64,000 nucleotides of DNA from DATFNV01 sp963827935 (lineage in GTDB: Bacteria; Planctomycetota; Planctomycetia; Gemmatales; Gemmataceae): contig CAWHCN010000017.1 of the NCBI GenBank assembly GCA_963827935.1, positions 620,001 to 684,000 of the forward strand, given 5' to 3'. Positions 39,474 to 49,317 of the stretch are shown here, piece after piece. A program made the translations under genes and the position numbers. A model generated the notes under the pieces. It was given only the letters and a program-made list of their open reading frames with translations, was not told where the DNA came from and did no database searches. Numbering within the stretch: the stretch's first letter is position 1; every line of letters begins with the position of its first letter.

Positions 39474-40427
39474 GTGCTTTTTGCCGAGATTGACTTCACG
39501 TTCCTGATCCCGATGCTGGTGTTCGTCGGCTTCGTCGGCGCGGTCTGGACGGTGCTGTCGCTGATTTCCAACCGCAACAGCCGGGCCCAGGAGCGGCTGG
39601 CGCGGCTGAGCCGGCCCCAGTCGCTGGTCGACATCGACATGAAGGCGCCCAAGAAGGAGCGATTCCAGGGGGTAATGGACACGGCCAAGGCGCTGTCCGG
39701 GCCCCTGATGCCGGGCACCGAGCTGGAGCAGTCGGCCCTGAAGACCCGGCTGGCCAACGCTGGCTTCCGTAGCGATTCCGCCGTCGCCGTCTACGTGGGC
39801 CTGCGCTTCGGCTCGCTGCTGATCTTCTTCGTGATCTCCCTCGCTTATGCCCTGCCACGCTATGGCCTGACGGTGAAAGGCCTGACCTGGGTGGTGCTGC
39901 TGAGCGGTTTGGGCTTCTATCTGCCGAACGTCATCCTGTGGTGGCTGCGCCGCAAGCGCCAGCAAGAGATTTTCCTGACGCTACCGGACGCCCTGGACTT
40001 GCTGGTGGTGTGCGTGGAGAGCGGCCTGGGCCTGGACGCAGCGATGCGCAAGGTCTGCGAGGAGATGAAGAACCATGCCAAGATCATTTGCGAGGAATTC
40101 AACCTGGCGAACTTCCAGTTGCAGATGGGCCGGCCCCGGCGCGAGGTGCTGCACGACCTCGGCGTGCGGACCGGCGTCGATGACGTGCGCAGCCTGGCGG
40201 CCATCCTGATCCAGGCCGACCGCTTCGGCTCGAGCATCGCCCAGGCCCTGCGCGTGCAGTCCGATTCGATGCGGACGCGGCGCAAGCAGATCGCCGAGGA
40301 GAAGGCGGCGAAGACAGCCGTGCAGCTGATCTTCCCGCTGGTGCTGTTCATTTTCCCGGGGATCTTCGTAGTCCTCGTGGGACCGGCGGCCATCAGCATC
40401 ATGCAGACGATGCTGAAGCCTCAGTAA
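39474..40427 (+). CDS. tadC: Tad inner-membrane platform protein TadC
   Basis: 317 residues, intact, GTG start. N-terminal helix (IPMLVFVGFVGAVWTVLSLI), two central helices (LLIFFVISLAYALP and WVVLLSGLGFYLPNVILWWL), the T2SS-F domain (LPDALDLLVVCVESGLGLDAAM) and a C-terminal helix (LIFPLVLFIFPGIFVVLVG). The domain follows the TadC pattern, with DRFGSSIAQALRVQSDSMR near the end. Confidence 0.94.
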   Translation: MLFAEIDFTFLIPMLVFVGFVGAVWTVLSLISNRNSRAQERLARLSRPQSLVDIDMKAPKKERFQGVMDTAKALSGPLMPGTELEQSALKTRLANAGFRSDSAVAVYVGLRFGSLLIFFVISLAYALPRYGLTVKGLTWVVLLSGLGFYLPNVILWWLRRKRQQEIFLTLPDALDLLVVCVESGLGLDAAMRKVCEEMKNHAKIICEEFNLANFQLQMGRPRREVLHDLGVRTGVDDVRSLAAILIQADRFGSSIAQALRVQSDSMRTRRKQIAEEKAAKTAVQLIFPLVLFIFPGIFVVLVGPAAISIMQTMLKPQ

Positions 40428-40476
40428 ACCCCGTTTAAGCGCCACCCCACCGGGCGGCGCTCCAAGGAGCATGGCG

Positions 40477-41112
40477 ATGAAAGGACTCATCCTGAAGACG
40501 CTGGGAGGAGCCAGCTTGCTGGCCTTCACCGGCTGCTGTGGGACCGATACCATGTACGCCAACCTGGTCGATCCCTGTTATCCGCAGCGCTACGAAGCCG
40601 TCGTGCGCCACGAAGTGAACGAGGGGATGGCCCCGCAAATGGTCAACGGGCACGTCCTCGATCAGACCCTGTGGGACGAGCACTTCGAGGCCGGCACCGA
40701 CAAGCTGACGCCCGGCGGCCTGGAGCACCTGAAGTACATCGCCCGCCGACGGCCGCACGCCGACCCGGTGGTCTACCTCCAGGCGGCGCAGGACGTGATT
40801 TACGACCCGGCCCATCCCGATCTCTACGTCCGTGCCCGTGCCGAGCTGACGGCCAAGCGTGCCCAGGCGATCCAGGTGTTCCTCGGGGCCTACACCGCTG
40901 GTGCGCCGCAGGAATTCCACGTCGAGGTGCACGATCCTGGTGCCATCGGCCAGTCGTCGCTGGGCGTGACCCGCTCGGTGCTGCTGATGCACAACTCGTA
41001 TCAGGGCGCCTTGCAAACGGGGGGCGGAGGCAGCAGCGGAGGCAGCAGCGGAGGCAGCGTATCCGGCGGCGGTGGGGTCAGCAGTGGCGGCACAGCCGGC
41101 GGGGCTCACTAA
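40477..41112 (+). CDS. Tad-associated lipoprotein with OmpA-like core
   Basis: 211 residues from ATG 40477, which AAGGAG precedes by seven bases. The leader ends in a lipobox (LLAFTGC). The middle (LTPGGLEHLKYIARRRPHAD, then LTAKRAQAIQVFL) resembles a reduced OmpA-type peptidoglycan-binding domain. The C-terminus is a Gly/Ser repeat (GGSSGGSSGGS). It may anchor the secretin in the envelope. The family is not one I can name. Confidence 0.75.
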   Translation: MKGLILKTLGGASLLAFTGCCGTDTMYANLVDPCYPQRYEAVVRHEVNEGMAPQMVNGHVLDQTLWDEHFEAGTDKLTPGGLEHLKYIARRRPHADPVVYLQAAQDVIYDPAHPDLYVRARAELTAKRAQAIQVFLGAYTAGAPQEFHVEVHDPGAIGQSSLGVTRSVLLMHNSYQGALQTGGGGSSGGSSGGSVSGGGGVSSGGTAGGAH

Positions 41113-41130
41113 GCATCTGTTTCCGAAGGA

Positions 41131-41194
41131 GCGGCAGGCAGAGCCTGCCCTACGTCGGACGCCCAGTTGCCGTAGGGCAGGTTTTGCCTGCTGC
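41131..41194. repeat. CAGGCAGAGCCTGCCCTACG repeat
   Basis: Copies of GCAGGCAGAGCCTGCCCTACG and CGTAGGGCAGGTTTTGCCTGC form an inverted pair between the lipoprotein gene and the small membrane protein gene. Related to 36821-36876. Confidence 0.7.
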
Positions 41195-41272
41195 ATCTTC
41201 GGCCGTGGGGCAGGATCGTCCGCCTGCCCCTCGGCCTCTCGATGTCCGCCCAGGCTCCCAGGATGTGCACCC

Positions 41273-41503
41273 ATGAAGACGACGGTCCGACCCTTTCGCC
41301 GCCCGCGAACGTTCCTCCTCGCCCTGGTCCTGTCGCTTTTCCTGGCCGCGCCCGCGGCGGCGGCCCCCGTCCGGGTGCCCCTGGCCGCCATTCGCAGCAT
41401 CTGGAGCCCCATCGAATGGGCGATGGGCAGTCAGCGGCGCATGCTCCAGGTCGCCACCGTCGGCATGTGCCTGGCCATTTACATTATTCTCTGGCGGAAA
41501 TGA
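41273..41503 (+). CDS. Small secreted or membrane protein in Tad locus
   Basis: 76 residues: a basic N-terminus, a signal-peptide-like segment ending AAPAAAAP, a short amphipathic middle and a second hydrophobic helix (MLQVATVGMCLAIYIIL). No family recognised. It lies between the lipoprotein and the AAA ATPase genes of the pilus operon, so it may be a small scaffold or minor pilin-like subunit. Confidence 0.6.
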   Translation: MKTTVRPFRRPRTFLLALVLSLFLAAPAAAAPVRVPLAAIRSIWSPIEWAMGSQRRMLQVATVGMCLAIYIILWRK

Positions 41504-41543
41504 CGGCCATTCACGAGCCGCTCGACACCTCGGATGAACCACG

Positions 41544-42899
41544 ATGCTTGCTGTATCGAACCAGACCAACGCAATCGACTGGGACGGCGCGGGGATGCCG
41601 GAGGCGCCGACCTCCCCGGATACGTTGGAGCAGGCCGGGCTGACCCTCGGCTTCCTGTGCGACCTGCTGCTGCGCACCCTCTATGTCCGCGGGGCCATGC
41701 TGGGTCTCGATGTCGCCCGCCAGCTCTGCCTGCCGTTCAAGGTCATCGAGGACGCGCTCAAGTTCCTCAAGGACGAGAAATGCCTGGAGGTGACGGGCGG
41801 CGACCTCATCGGCCGGGTCAGCTACCGCTTTAACCTGACCGAGCTGGGCCGTCATCGGGCGCATGATGCTCTGAAATTATGTGCCTACGTCGGTCCCGCC
41901 CCGGTGCCGCTGGAAGACTACGTCGAGCAGTGCTACCGCCAGGCCGTCACCGGCATCACCGTGACGCCCGAGGCGCTGCGCCGCACGTTCAGCCACCTGG
42001 TCCTCAAGGAGGAGTTGTTCAATGCCATCGGCCCAGCCATCGTCAGCGGCAAGTCGGTCTTCATTTACGGACCGCCCGGCAACGGCAAGACCGCGATGGC
42101 CCGCGGCATCGGCGACTTCATGAACGGCAGCGGCGGGGAAATCTACGTCCCCTACGCGTTCCTGGTCGAAAGCAGCATCATCACCGTCTACGACAAGGCG
42201 CTGCACCAACCCACCGACGACGATGCCCACGACCGCCTCGAGGACCAGGAAGCGACCATCCGCCGGCTGCTCAATACGGGGACGGTGGATGTGCGCTGGG
42301 TGAAAATCCGCCGCCCGGTCATCATCACCGGCGGCGAGCTGAACCTGGGCATGCTCGACCTGCGCTACAATGCCGAATCGAACTTCTACCAGGCGCCGCT
42401 GCACGTGAAGGCCAACGGCGGCATCTTCCTGATCGACGACTTCGGCCGCCAACTGTGCAGCCCCAAGGAGTTGCTCAACCGCTGGATCGTGCCGCTGGAA
42501 GACCGCCACGATTTCCTGGCCCTGGCCAACGGCAAGAAGTTCGAGGTCCCCTTCGAGCAGCTCACCATCTTCTCGACCAACCTCGATCCCAAGGACCTGG
42601 TGGACGACGCCTTCCTGCGCCGTATCCGCCACAAGGTGGAGGTCCACGCCCCGGCACGCGATGTCTACGAGAAAATCTTCAGTGCCGTGGCCCGGCGCCT
42701 GGGGATGAATCCGTGCCCGGAGGCGATCGACTACCTCTACGAACGATACTACGGTGCGCAGCGGGCCGCCCGCGCCAGCGATTGCCGCGATTTGCTGGAG
42801 ACGGTGCAGTCGATCTGCCGATTCCGTAAACAGCCTGTCCAGCTAACGCGCGACCTCATGGCCGAGGCGGCCGCGAGCTTCATCTGCGAATTCAAGTGA
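41544..42899 (+). CDS. MoxR-like AAA ATPase in Tad locus
   Basis: 451 residues. Residues 1-150 form a helical N-terminal region with winged-helix character (FKVIEDALKFLKDEKCLEVTGG). The AAA core has Walker A IYGPPGNGKTAM, Walker B IFLIDDFGRQ, the sensor stretch IFSTNLDPKDLVDD and an arginine finger context FLRRIRHKV. This matches MoxR-like or RavA-type chaperone ATPases, not the pilus motor. Why it lies in the locus is unclear; it might remodel an assembly factor or the pilus motor. Confidence 0.85.
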   Translation: MLAVSNQTNAIDWDGAGMPEAPTSPDTLEQAGLTLGFLCDLLLRTLYVRGAMLGLDVARQLCLPFKVIEDALKFLKDEKCLEVTGGDLIGRVSYRFNLTELGRHRAHDALKLCAYVGPAPVPLEDYVEQCYRQAVTGITVTPEALRRTFSHLVLKEELFNAIGPAIVSGKSVFIYGPPGNGKTAMARGIGDFMNGSGGEIYVPYAFLVESSIITVYDKALHQPTDDDAHDRLEDQEATIRRLLNTGTVDVRWVKIRRPVIITGGELNLGMLDLRYNAESNFYQAPLHVKANGGIFLIDDFGRQLCSPKELLNRWIVPLEDRHDFLALANGKKFEVPFEQLTIFSTNLDPKDLVDDAFLRRIRHKVEVHAPARDVYEKIFSAVARRLGMNPCPEAIDYLYERYYGAQRAARASDCRDLLETVQSICRFRKQPVQLTRDLMAEAAASFICEFK

Positions 42900-42900
42900 C

Positions 42901-42950
42901 TCGATTTATCGTTTCGCGCTCTGCGCCGCGAGCGCGAAACGATAAATCGA
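42901..42950. repeat. 20-base perfect inverted repeat
   Basis: Arms TCGATTTATCGTTTCGCGCT (42901-42920) and its exact complement (42931-42950) with a ten-base loop. It sits between the AAA ATPase gene and the TPR gene and could end part of the transcript. Its AT content is unlike the other repeats. Confidence 0.9.
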
Positions 42951-42967
42951 AGGGGGGGGTGCCGACA

Positions 42968-43756
42968 ATGGATTGTCGCAAGAGCCTTGTCCTGGCGCTG
43001 GGCCTGGTAGGCGGCGCCGTCGGCTGCTCGCCGCAGAATGCCATGCAGACCGTGCCCGCGTCGCCTCCCGTGGTCGAGAAGGCCAAGGAGCCGCCGCGGC
43101 ATGCGCCGAAGCCGGAAACCTGCGTCAAGCTAGGCGACTTCTTTGCGGCGGAGGGCAGCTCCGCCCCGCAGGGGTCGGCCAAGCAGGAGGAGCTGTTCGA
43201 CAAGGCTCGCCAGGAGTATCAGCAGGCTCTCGAAATCGACGCTAACTGCCTGTCCGCTACCCGCGCCCTGGGCCGGCTCTACACCACCATGGGCGATCAT
43301 GATCGGGCGGTGGCGACCTACCAGAAAGTCTTGCAGAAGCAGCCCCGGGAGGCGGTCGTCTGGTGTGACCTCGGCATGTGCCTGGCCCGCCACAAGGAGT
43401 GGGACCGCGCCGTCGAGGCCCTGCGCCACGCGGCGGAATGCGATGCCGAGAATCGGCAGTATCAGAACCTGCTTGGCTTCTGCCTGGCGCGGGCCGGCCG
43501 AATGGACGAGGCCCTGAACGTCTTCCGCAAAAGCGGCAGCGAGGGACAGGCGCAGTACAATGTGGCCCGCATGCTGTTGCACATGAACCAAGAGGCCGAG
43601 GCCCGCCAGCACCTCCAGGCGGCGGCCCAGGCCAGCCCACCCTGTGAGCCGGCCAGCCAGATGCTGGCCCAGCTCGACGCCGGCCAGCCGATCGACCCCG
43701 CCCTGATCCAAGCCGGGTTCGACGCGCCGGCTGAGCCCGGCGCGGTCACACCCTGA
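42968..43756 (+). CDS. TPR lipoprotein (TadD-like)
   Basis: 262 residues. The lipobox GGAVGC (C20) gives a lipidated outer-envelope protein. At least three tetratricopeptide repeats are visible (ALGRLYTTMGDHDRAVATYQ, WCDLGMCLARHKEWDRAVEA, NLLGFCLARAGRMDEALNVF). TPR lipoproteins of this kind (TadD) assist secretin assembly in Tad systems. It is the last gene of the locus before the IS66 element. Confidence 0.85.
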   Translation: MDCRKSLVLALGLVGGAVGCSPQNAMQTVPASPPVVEKAKEPPRHAPKPETCVKLGDFFAAEGSSAPQGSAKQEELFDKARQEYQQALEIDANCLSATRALGRLYTTMGDHDRAVATYQKVLQKQPREAVVWCDLGMCLARHKEWDRAVEALRHAAECDAENRQYQNLLGFCLARAGRMDEALNVFRKSGSEGQAQYNVARMLLHMNQEAEARQHLQAAAQASPPCEPASQMLAQLDAGQPIDPALIQAGFDAPAEPGAVTP

Positions 43757-43817
43757 AGAGAGGGAAACCTGTCAGTGGCGCGCCAGAGGGCGTTTCCTGT
43801 CAACCCCCCGTGACAGA

Positions 43818-45675
43818 AAACGGCGGTAAACAACCGCCGAACCCGTTCCGGGTGCGCACTGCCCTCGTTTGCTCGTCGAGGGAAGAGCAGGGTTTGCCGC
43901 GGGTGGGATGGCAGGCGCGGATCTGGGATCAACTGGTGTCGATTTTCTGCTCTGGGGAAGTCAGGCCCAGTTTCGCGCGCAGGTTTTGGTTCAGGTTCCA
44001 GGGCAAGAACGGTTCGATGTCGTTGGGCACCTGGCCCCCGGCCTCGGCGCAACTTTGCAGATACCAGTTGAGCCACAGCCGAGGATTGATCTGCCACAGC
44101 TTGAGCGTGGCCAAGATCGAAAAGAGCATCGCGGCCAGGCGGCCACTCCACAGGGCTCCCGAACCGTAATAGTTCTTCCGCCCCAAAGCCGGCCCACGCA
44201 AGCGTCGTTCCGAAAGGTTGTTGTCCATCGGGATGCGTGGGTCAGCGACGAACTGCGTCAAACCCGACCAATGTTCTTGCAGGCTGGTTAACGCCTTGTC
44301 TACGGGCATACGCAGGTCAGGAGCGGCCAATTCGAGGTCGAGTTGTTGCCGCATGGCTGCGACGGCCTGCTCCAAGCCGGCTTGCCCAGCAAGGTCCGTC
44401 GGCTGGGCCAGTCGTTGTCGATTCCACCGATACAGGTCGCGAATGCGTCGCAGCCATGCCAAGGCCCAGGGCTTCAACTCGGGCCAGCCCTTGCCCACAC
44501 GCACAAAGTCGCGGCGGACATGCGCCCAGCAGAACACCAACATCAGCGTGCCATTCTTCACCTGGAGCATGGCTTTATAAGCGCTGTAGCGATCCACCAT
44601 CAGCACGCCGCCCGCCTGGGACGGGTAATGATCTTCCGGTACTTGATGACTACGCGAGTCATCCAGGAGGTACACCACGGTATCTTCGCTGTTGAAGACC
44701 CACAGCCACCAACCAAAGCCCACCTTGCCTTGCTGTTCCACGAAGACCAGCCAGCGGGTCTCATCGGCCTGCTTATAGTGCGACTGGCGGTTGCGTTGCC
44801 GCAGTGCTTCCATGATCGGCGCAAACAGCGGCTCCAACCGCTGCAACCCATCGGTGACGGTGCCCGCCGCCAGGTCCAGCCCCAACAACCGCCATTGCTC
44901 GAGCAACCGTTGCGTCGGCCGATAACTGGCGAACTTGTCCAGCAGGATTTCCACCCACACCGATACGCCCAGCAGCGACTTAGGGATCAACTTGGGCGCT
45001 GGCGGCGCCGTGACCGTGCGCGGCCCCGGACAGCCACAAGTCCGCTGGCCCCGCCGCCGGTGGATCACGCGGCGATAGACGCTGACTTCGATTTCGAGCT
45101 GTTCCGAATCTTCGCTGCCGCACGCTTTCAGCGGCAGGCCACACTGCGGACAGTTCTGGTCCGCTGCGGGCAGGTCGATGAACTGCTCACGAGTGGGCAG
45201 GTGGCTGTAATCGCGGCGCTTTGGAGCGGGCTGACCGGGTTGGCGACCGCGTTGGCGTTTCGGCTTGGCTTGCGTGGGGTCATCGAGATCGTTGGAGCGG
45301 TCGCTACCGGAGTGCTTCTCGGAGCGGCGTCCAAAGCGTTCGGCTTGCAGCTTGCGATTCTCGCCGCGGAGCTGTTCGTTTTCCTGTTCCAACGCCGCGA
45401 TTCGCTCCACGGCATCGGCGTGTCGGCTCCGCCAATACCCGGCCTGTTGCCGCAACTCCAAATTCTCACGCCGCAGGCTGGACACTTCGGCGCGCAACTG
45501 ATCCACTTCTGCCAAACGCCGCGCAACCAGCGCGGTCAAAGCCGCGCTTGCGGACACCGCCTCCAGAGGTGGGAGCAACACGCCATCCATGACAGCTGTG
45601 TTGTATGATCAGATTCCCGATAGGAAAGCTCGGGTCGCTCCAGAGAACGGGTTCGGCGGTCGTTTACAAACGGCG
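43818..45675. mobile_element. IS66-family insertion sequence with 8-bp target duplication
   Basis: The element proper is 43826-45667 (1842 bases). Its 23-base terminal inverted repeats (43826-43848 and 45645-45667) begin GTAAAC and match at 22 positions. The flanks 43818-43825 and 45668-45675 are both AAACGGCG, a perfect 8-base target duplication as expected for IS66. It carries only the transposase, without the small accessory genes of classical IS66. Intact ends and duplication point to recent insertion, into the gap behind the pilus locus. Confidence 0.95.
43929..45590 (-). CDS. IS66-family transposase
   Basis: 553 residues, intact. A coiled-coil N-terminus (VDQLRAEVSSLRRENLELRQ) is followed by a basic linker, a zinc-finger-like domain (CPQCGLPLKACG and RTCGCPGP), and the DDE catalytic domain with ADETRW, LMVDRYSAYKA and DNNLSERRLRG (Glu). 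This is the IS66 TnpC-type architecture. The reading frame is clean in contrast with many neighbours, though G/C runs are as common here. Confidence 0.95.
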   Translation of the reverse strand: MDGVLLPPLEAVSASAALTALVARRLAEVDQLRAEVSSLRRENLELRQQAGYWRSRHADAVERIAALEQENEQLRGENRKLQAERFGRRSEKHSGSDRSNDLDDPTQAKPKRQRGRQPGQPAPKRRDYSHLPTREQFIDLPAADQNCPQCGLPLKACGSEDSEQLEIEVSVYRRVIHRRRGQRTCGCPGPRTVTAPPAPKLIPKSLLGVSVWVEILLDKFASYRPTQRLLEQWRLLGLDLAAGTVTDGLQRLEPLFAPIMEALRQRNRQSHYKQADETRWLVFVEQQGKVGFGWWLWVFNSEDTVVYLLDDSRSHQVPEDHYPSQAGGVLMVDRYSAYKAMLQVKNGTLMLVFCWAHVRRDFVRVGKGWPELKPWALAWLRRIRDLYRWNRQRLAQPTDLAGQAGLEQAVAAMRQQLDLELAAPDLRMPVDKALTSLQEHWSGLTQFVADPRIPMDNNLSERRLRGPALGRKNYYGSGALWSGRLAAMLFSILATLKLWQINPRLWLNWYLQSCAEAGGQVPNDIEPFLPWNLNQNLRAKLGLTSPEQKIDTS

Positions 45676-45768
45676 CAGCCGAAGTCATTGCTGCAACAGG
45701 GTTTAGATACATCAATGGAATTACATGGCACGCCTGCGTGAGCCCACCCCCCCCACAATGACAGGAAA

Positions 45769-48175
45769 TCAGGCGTCTTCGGCGGGGGTCTCGGGAATCC
45801 CCTCGTAAGATTGCTTGCGCGACCCGACCCATAGCATGAAGGCTCCGATCGCAGCGAAGGCCACGAGAGCAACAATCTTGGCGTTGTCGGAGGTTAGATA
45901 ATTTTTAGTCGTCAAGCCGAGCGCGTTCGGCGGAAGTCCCAGGAGGGGCAGTGCCATGAACACGAAGCCCAGGAGCAGGCCGCAGAGGGTGCCGCCCGCT
46001 ATATAGCCGCTGGACAGCAGCACGCCGGGGCTGGTTTCGGATTCGGCCTCGGACGCCGAGACGCCGCGCCATTTGTCCGTCAGCCAGCGGAGCAGGCCGC
46101 CGACAAAGATCGGCGTGGCCGTGCCCAGGCCCAGGTACATGCCCACGGCGACGGGCAGCGCCGACACGCCCATCAGTTCCATCGCGATGGCGATCAGCGC
46201 CCCGGTGATGACCAGTCCCCAGTTCAGCTGCCCGCCGAGGATTCCCTCGGTGATAATCTGGAAGAGCTGCGGTTGCGGGGCCTTGAACTTCTCGGGCGCC
46301 GCCGCCTGCGTATCGCCGACCTTGTCCATCTCCTTGAAGCGCCGGGCAATCGGCACGTCGATCCAGTAGTGGACCACGCCGCTCTGATCGACCAGGTACC
46401 AGCCACGCTCCATGTCCGTGATTTTCGGGGTGCGGACATAGACGGCCCGGTAGGTGGTGGTGTCCTGCCCCTTATACGGCTGTCCCACCTGCATCTCCTT
46501 GGCGTCGGCAGGAATCTCGTCCGCTGCCAGTCGAGCGCCTTCCGGGAAACCGTGCTTCGAATAATGCGTGCCGGCGGTGTTCAAGGCGAGCATCGTCCCG
46601 CCGATGACCAGCGCGGAGGTGAACGTCCCGACGCCGATGGCCCATTGCTGGTACTTGGGAGTGGCTCCGACGAGGTAGCCGGTTTTCAGGTCCTGCGAGG
46701 TGGTGCCGCCGTTGGACGAGGCGATGCAGACAACGGCCGCCACGGAAATCGCCGTCAGCAGAATCGCCGGATCGCGATTCGCAGTTCGGCCAACGGCGAC
46801 AAAGAGAAGGCAGGTGAGCAACAGCGCCGCGATGGTCATCCCCGAGATCGGGTTGGAGGACGACCCCACCTCGCCGGTCAGGCGCGAAGAAACGGTCACG
46901 AACAGGAAACCAAGGACGAGGATCAAGATGGCACCCAGGATGCCCTCCAGGGAGAGCCCGAGTCCGAGTTGCGGGACCGCTGCCAGCACCACCACCATCG
47001 CCAAGCAGCCGAAGAGCACGACGTTCATGGACAGGTCGCGTTCGGTGCGGGCGGCGCCCGGCCCTCCGGCAGCGCTGGTCCGCAGATCGCGGACCCCGGC
47101 GACCACCGAAGAGATGATGAGCGGCAGCGCCCGGCACATGCTGATGATGCCGCCCGCCGCCACCGCGCCGGCGCCGATGTACCGCAGGTAGTTGGCGTAG
47201 ATGGCATCCGGGTCCATGTTGCCGATCAGGCCCTTGTCCTTGCCATCCTCGATTTCCGATTTCGCCGGTGCGACGGGGCTGGTGAGCTTTTCGCCGAAGG
47301 TCGCGATCAGCGGTCCCAGGACAAAGAACGAGATCACCGCGCCGGCCATCATCATGCAGGCGATGCGCGGCCCGATGAGGTAGCCGACGCCCATCATTTC
47401 CGGGTGCAGATCGCCGCTGACCGCCGCCCCCTTGAGCCCGACGGTCTGGCCGCCACGATTCCAGTAGAGGTTCGTGGCGTTGTCGTCGGACTCGGCGGCC
47501 CAGAGCCGGAACGCCTTGGAAAGGAACTTGTAAACGAAGGCGACGCCGAAGCCGATGAACACCATTTTGGCCGTGGTGCCCCCTTTCTCCCCGGCCACCA
47601 GCACCTCGGCACACGCCGTCCCCTCCGGATACTTCAGCTTCCCATGCTGCTTGACGATGAACGCCCGCCGCAGCGGGATCATCATCAGGATGCCGAGCAG
47701 GCCGCCCAGGACCGAGACCACCATCACCCGCTCCCAGCTCATGTCGAAGCCAAGGAGCAAGAGCGCGGGCATGGTGACGCCGACGCCGAAGGCGATCGAT
47801 TCGCCCGCGGACCCCGCCGTCTGCACGATGTTGTTTTCGAGGATCGTCGCCCGGCGGAAGCCGAACGACTTCGAGAAGACCCGGAAGAGCGTGATCGACA
47901 GCACCGCGATGGGCACCGAGGCGGAGACCGTCATGCCCACCTTGAGCAGCAGGTAGAGCGACGAGGCCCCGAAGATGATGCCGAGCACGGCCCCCAGGAT
48001 GACGGCTTGCCAGGTGAATTCCGGCAGGCTGCGCCTCATCGGGGATATACGGCTTGTAGCTAACCGCCCGGCCGGGCGTCGTCACAATTTCTTCCAGTGA
48101 CAGCTCCTGTCCTAATCGCTCCGGAGGGGAAGAGGTTACATGCTCGGAGGAAGATTCGTTTTCAGGGGCTGCCAT
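45769..48175 (-). CDS. OPT-family oligopeptide transporter (one indel)
   Basis: About 802 residues with more than a dozen membrane helices. The family start LPEFTWQAVILGAVLGIIFG, YLLLKVGMTVSASVPIAVL and the conserved PEGTACAEVLVAGEKGG are present. A soluble insert of about 130 residues (near 46250-46560) lies between later helices. The N-terminal 45 residues from ATG 48175 (QELSLEEIVTTPG, then SYKPYIPDEA) are in another frame; restoring two bases in a GCGCGC tract near 48028 joins them to RSLPEFTW. OPT proteins import peptides or metal chelates with protons; the substrate is unknown. Confidence 0.92.
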
Positions 48176-48280
48176 CAGCAACTCCGGCAGAGCAGAAGGG
48201 GGACCGCCACGGCGAGAATGCGACTAAGACCGTTCGGAAACAATGACAGCGGGTGTGCTGGATGGAGAGCAGCGCTGTCA

Positions 48281-48473
48281 AGCCCCGGAGGGGCGGCCGT
48301 CGTTAGCCAGGGGTTTCAACCCCTGGATCGGGAGGATGAGGATGTCCCCAAGCCCCGGAGGGGCGGCCGAGGCCTGAGGCGACGGCCGCCCCTCCGGGGC
48401 TACTGGCGCTGAATCGCGCCCCCGTTCCAGGGGTTGAAACCCCTGGCTAACGACGGCCGCCCCTCCGGGGCTA
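48281..48473. repeat. AGCCCCGGAGGGGCGGCCG repeat cluster
   Basis: Four copies of AGCCCCGGAGGGGCGGCCG or its complement (48281, 48351, 48383, 48455) alternate with hairpins GCCAGGGGTTTCAACCCCTGG (48305, 48427). The whole forms large inverted structures in the 569-base gap between the divergent OPT and sigma factor genes. I see no gene in this gap. The same family is at 58043-58235. Confidence 0.85.
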
Positions 48474-48744
48474 ACCAAGCCGGCATCCGGCCCTCTCGCC
48501 CACATTCTTTCCGATCGCTGTTAGATTGGCGGGTGAGAGCACGGAAAGCAAGGCCATGCCGCGAACATTGCGACATTATCGCCGTCGCCACTTTTTCCTT
48601 GTGTTGTGCTGGCTCATCCGTTACATACAAGGGATAGGGCGGGAGAAACCGGCTCGCGCGCCTCACCCCCCGAGGTGCTTCTCCCGCAGCCGACGCCAGA
48701 TGGGACTCGGGGTGCTGCCGCGCTTCGGGTCCAAGGGGGTGCCC

Positions 48745-49317
48745 ATGCCCGCAGGGCGCGACGAGTTCGGCGACCTGATGCAGCGCCTCAGGGAAGGGTC
48801 CGACGAGGCGGCCCGGGAGTTGCTCGACCGCTACGGCGAGCACATCTTGCGGGTGGTGCGGCGGCGGCTGAATCGGCAGATGCGCTCGAAGTTCGACTCG
48901 ATCGACTTCGTCCAGGCGGTCTGGGCCTCGTTTTTCGCCGATCTGCCGCAAGAACGCCAGTTCGATTGCCCGGAAGCGCTGATGGCCTTCCTGGTGACGC
49001 TGGCCCAGAACAAGGTGATCGAGGCGGTGCGGCAACGCCTGCGATCGCGGAAATTCGACATCACTCGAGAGAAAGCCCTGCCGGCGGTCGATGAAGATAC
49101 GGACTTCGGGCTGCGGACCCGCGAGCCAAGCCCCAGCCAGGTGGCCGTGGCCAACGAGGAATGGCGCCGGCTGCTGGCCGATCTGCCGGCCCACTACCAG
49201 CGCATGCTGGTGCTACTCCGCGAGGGGCACACGCAGAAGGACATCGCCCTGGAACTCGGCGTCAACGAGAAGACCGTTCGCCGCGTGCTCGATCGGCTCA
49301 ATGAGGAGCAGGCCTGA
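48745..49317 (+). CDS. Sigma-70 family (ECF-type) RNA polymerase sigma factor
   Basis: 190 residues from ATG 48745, which has AAGGGGG upstream. Region 2 (EHILRVVRRRLNRQMRSKFDSIDFVQAVWASF) and region 4 (YQRMLVLLREGHTQKDIALELGVNEKTVRRVL) are clear. There is no anti-sigma gene; instead the next gene is a Ser/Thr kinase whose ATG overlaps the TGA here. This sigma-kinase pairing is typical of planctomycetes, and the kinase probably controls the sigma factor or its partner. Confidence 0.93.
   Translation: MPAGRDEFGDLMQRLREGSDEAARELLDRYGEHILRVVRRRLNRQMRSKFDSIDFVQAVWASFFADLPQERQFDCPEALMAFLVTLAQNKVIEAVRQRLRSRKFDITREKALPAVDEDTDFGLRTREPSPSQVAVANEEWRRLLADLPAHYQRMLVLLREGHTQKDIALELGVNEKTVRRVLDRLNEEQA

Noticed and set aside
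46273..48063. 596-codon open frame on the plus strand
   Set aside because: Antisense to the OPT transporter and composed of His/Arg/Asp-rich low-complexity sequence, as expected for a shadow frame.
48281..48473. CRISPR array
   Set aside because: Repeat units alternate in orientation, have no regular spacers and are palindromic; no cas gene is nearby.
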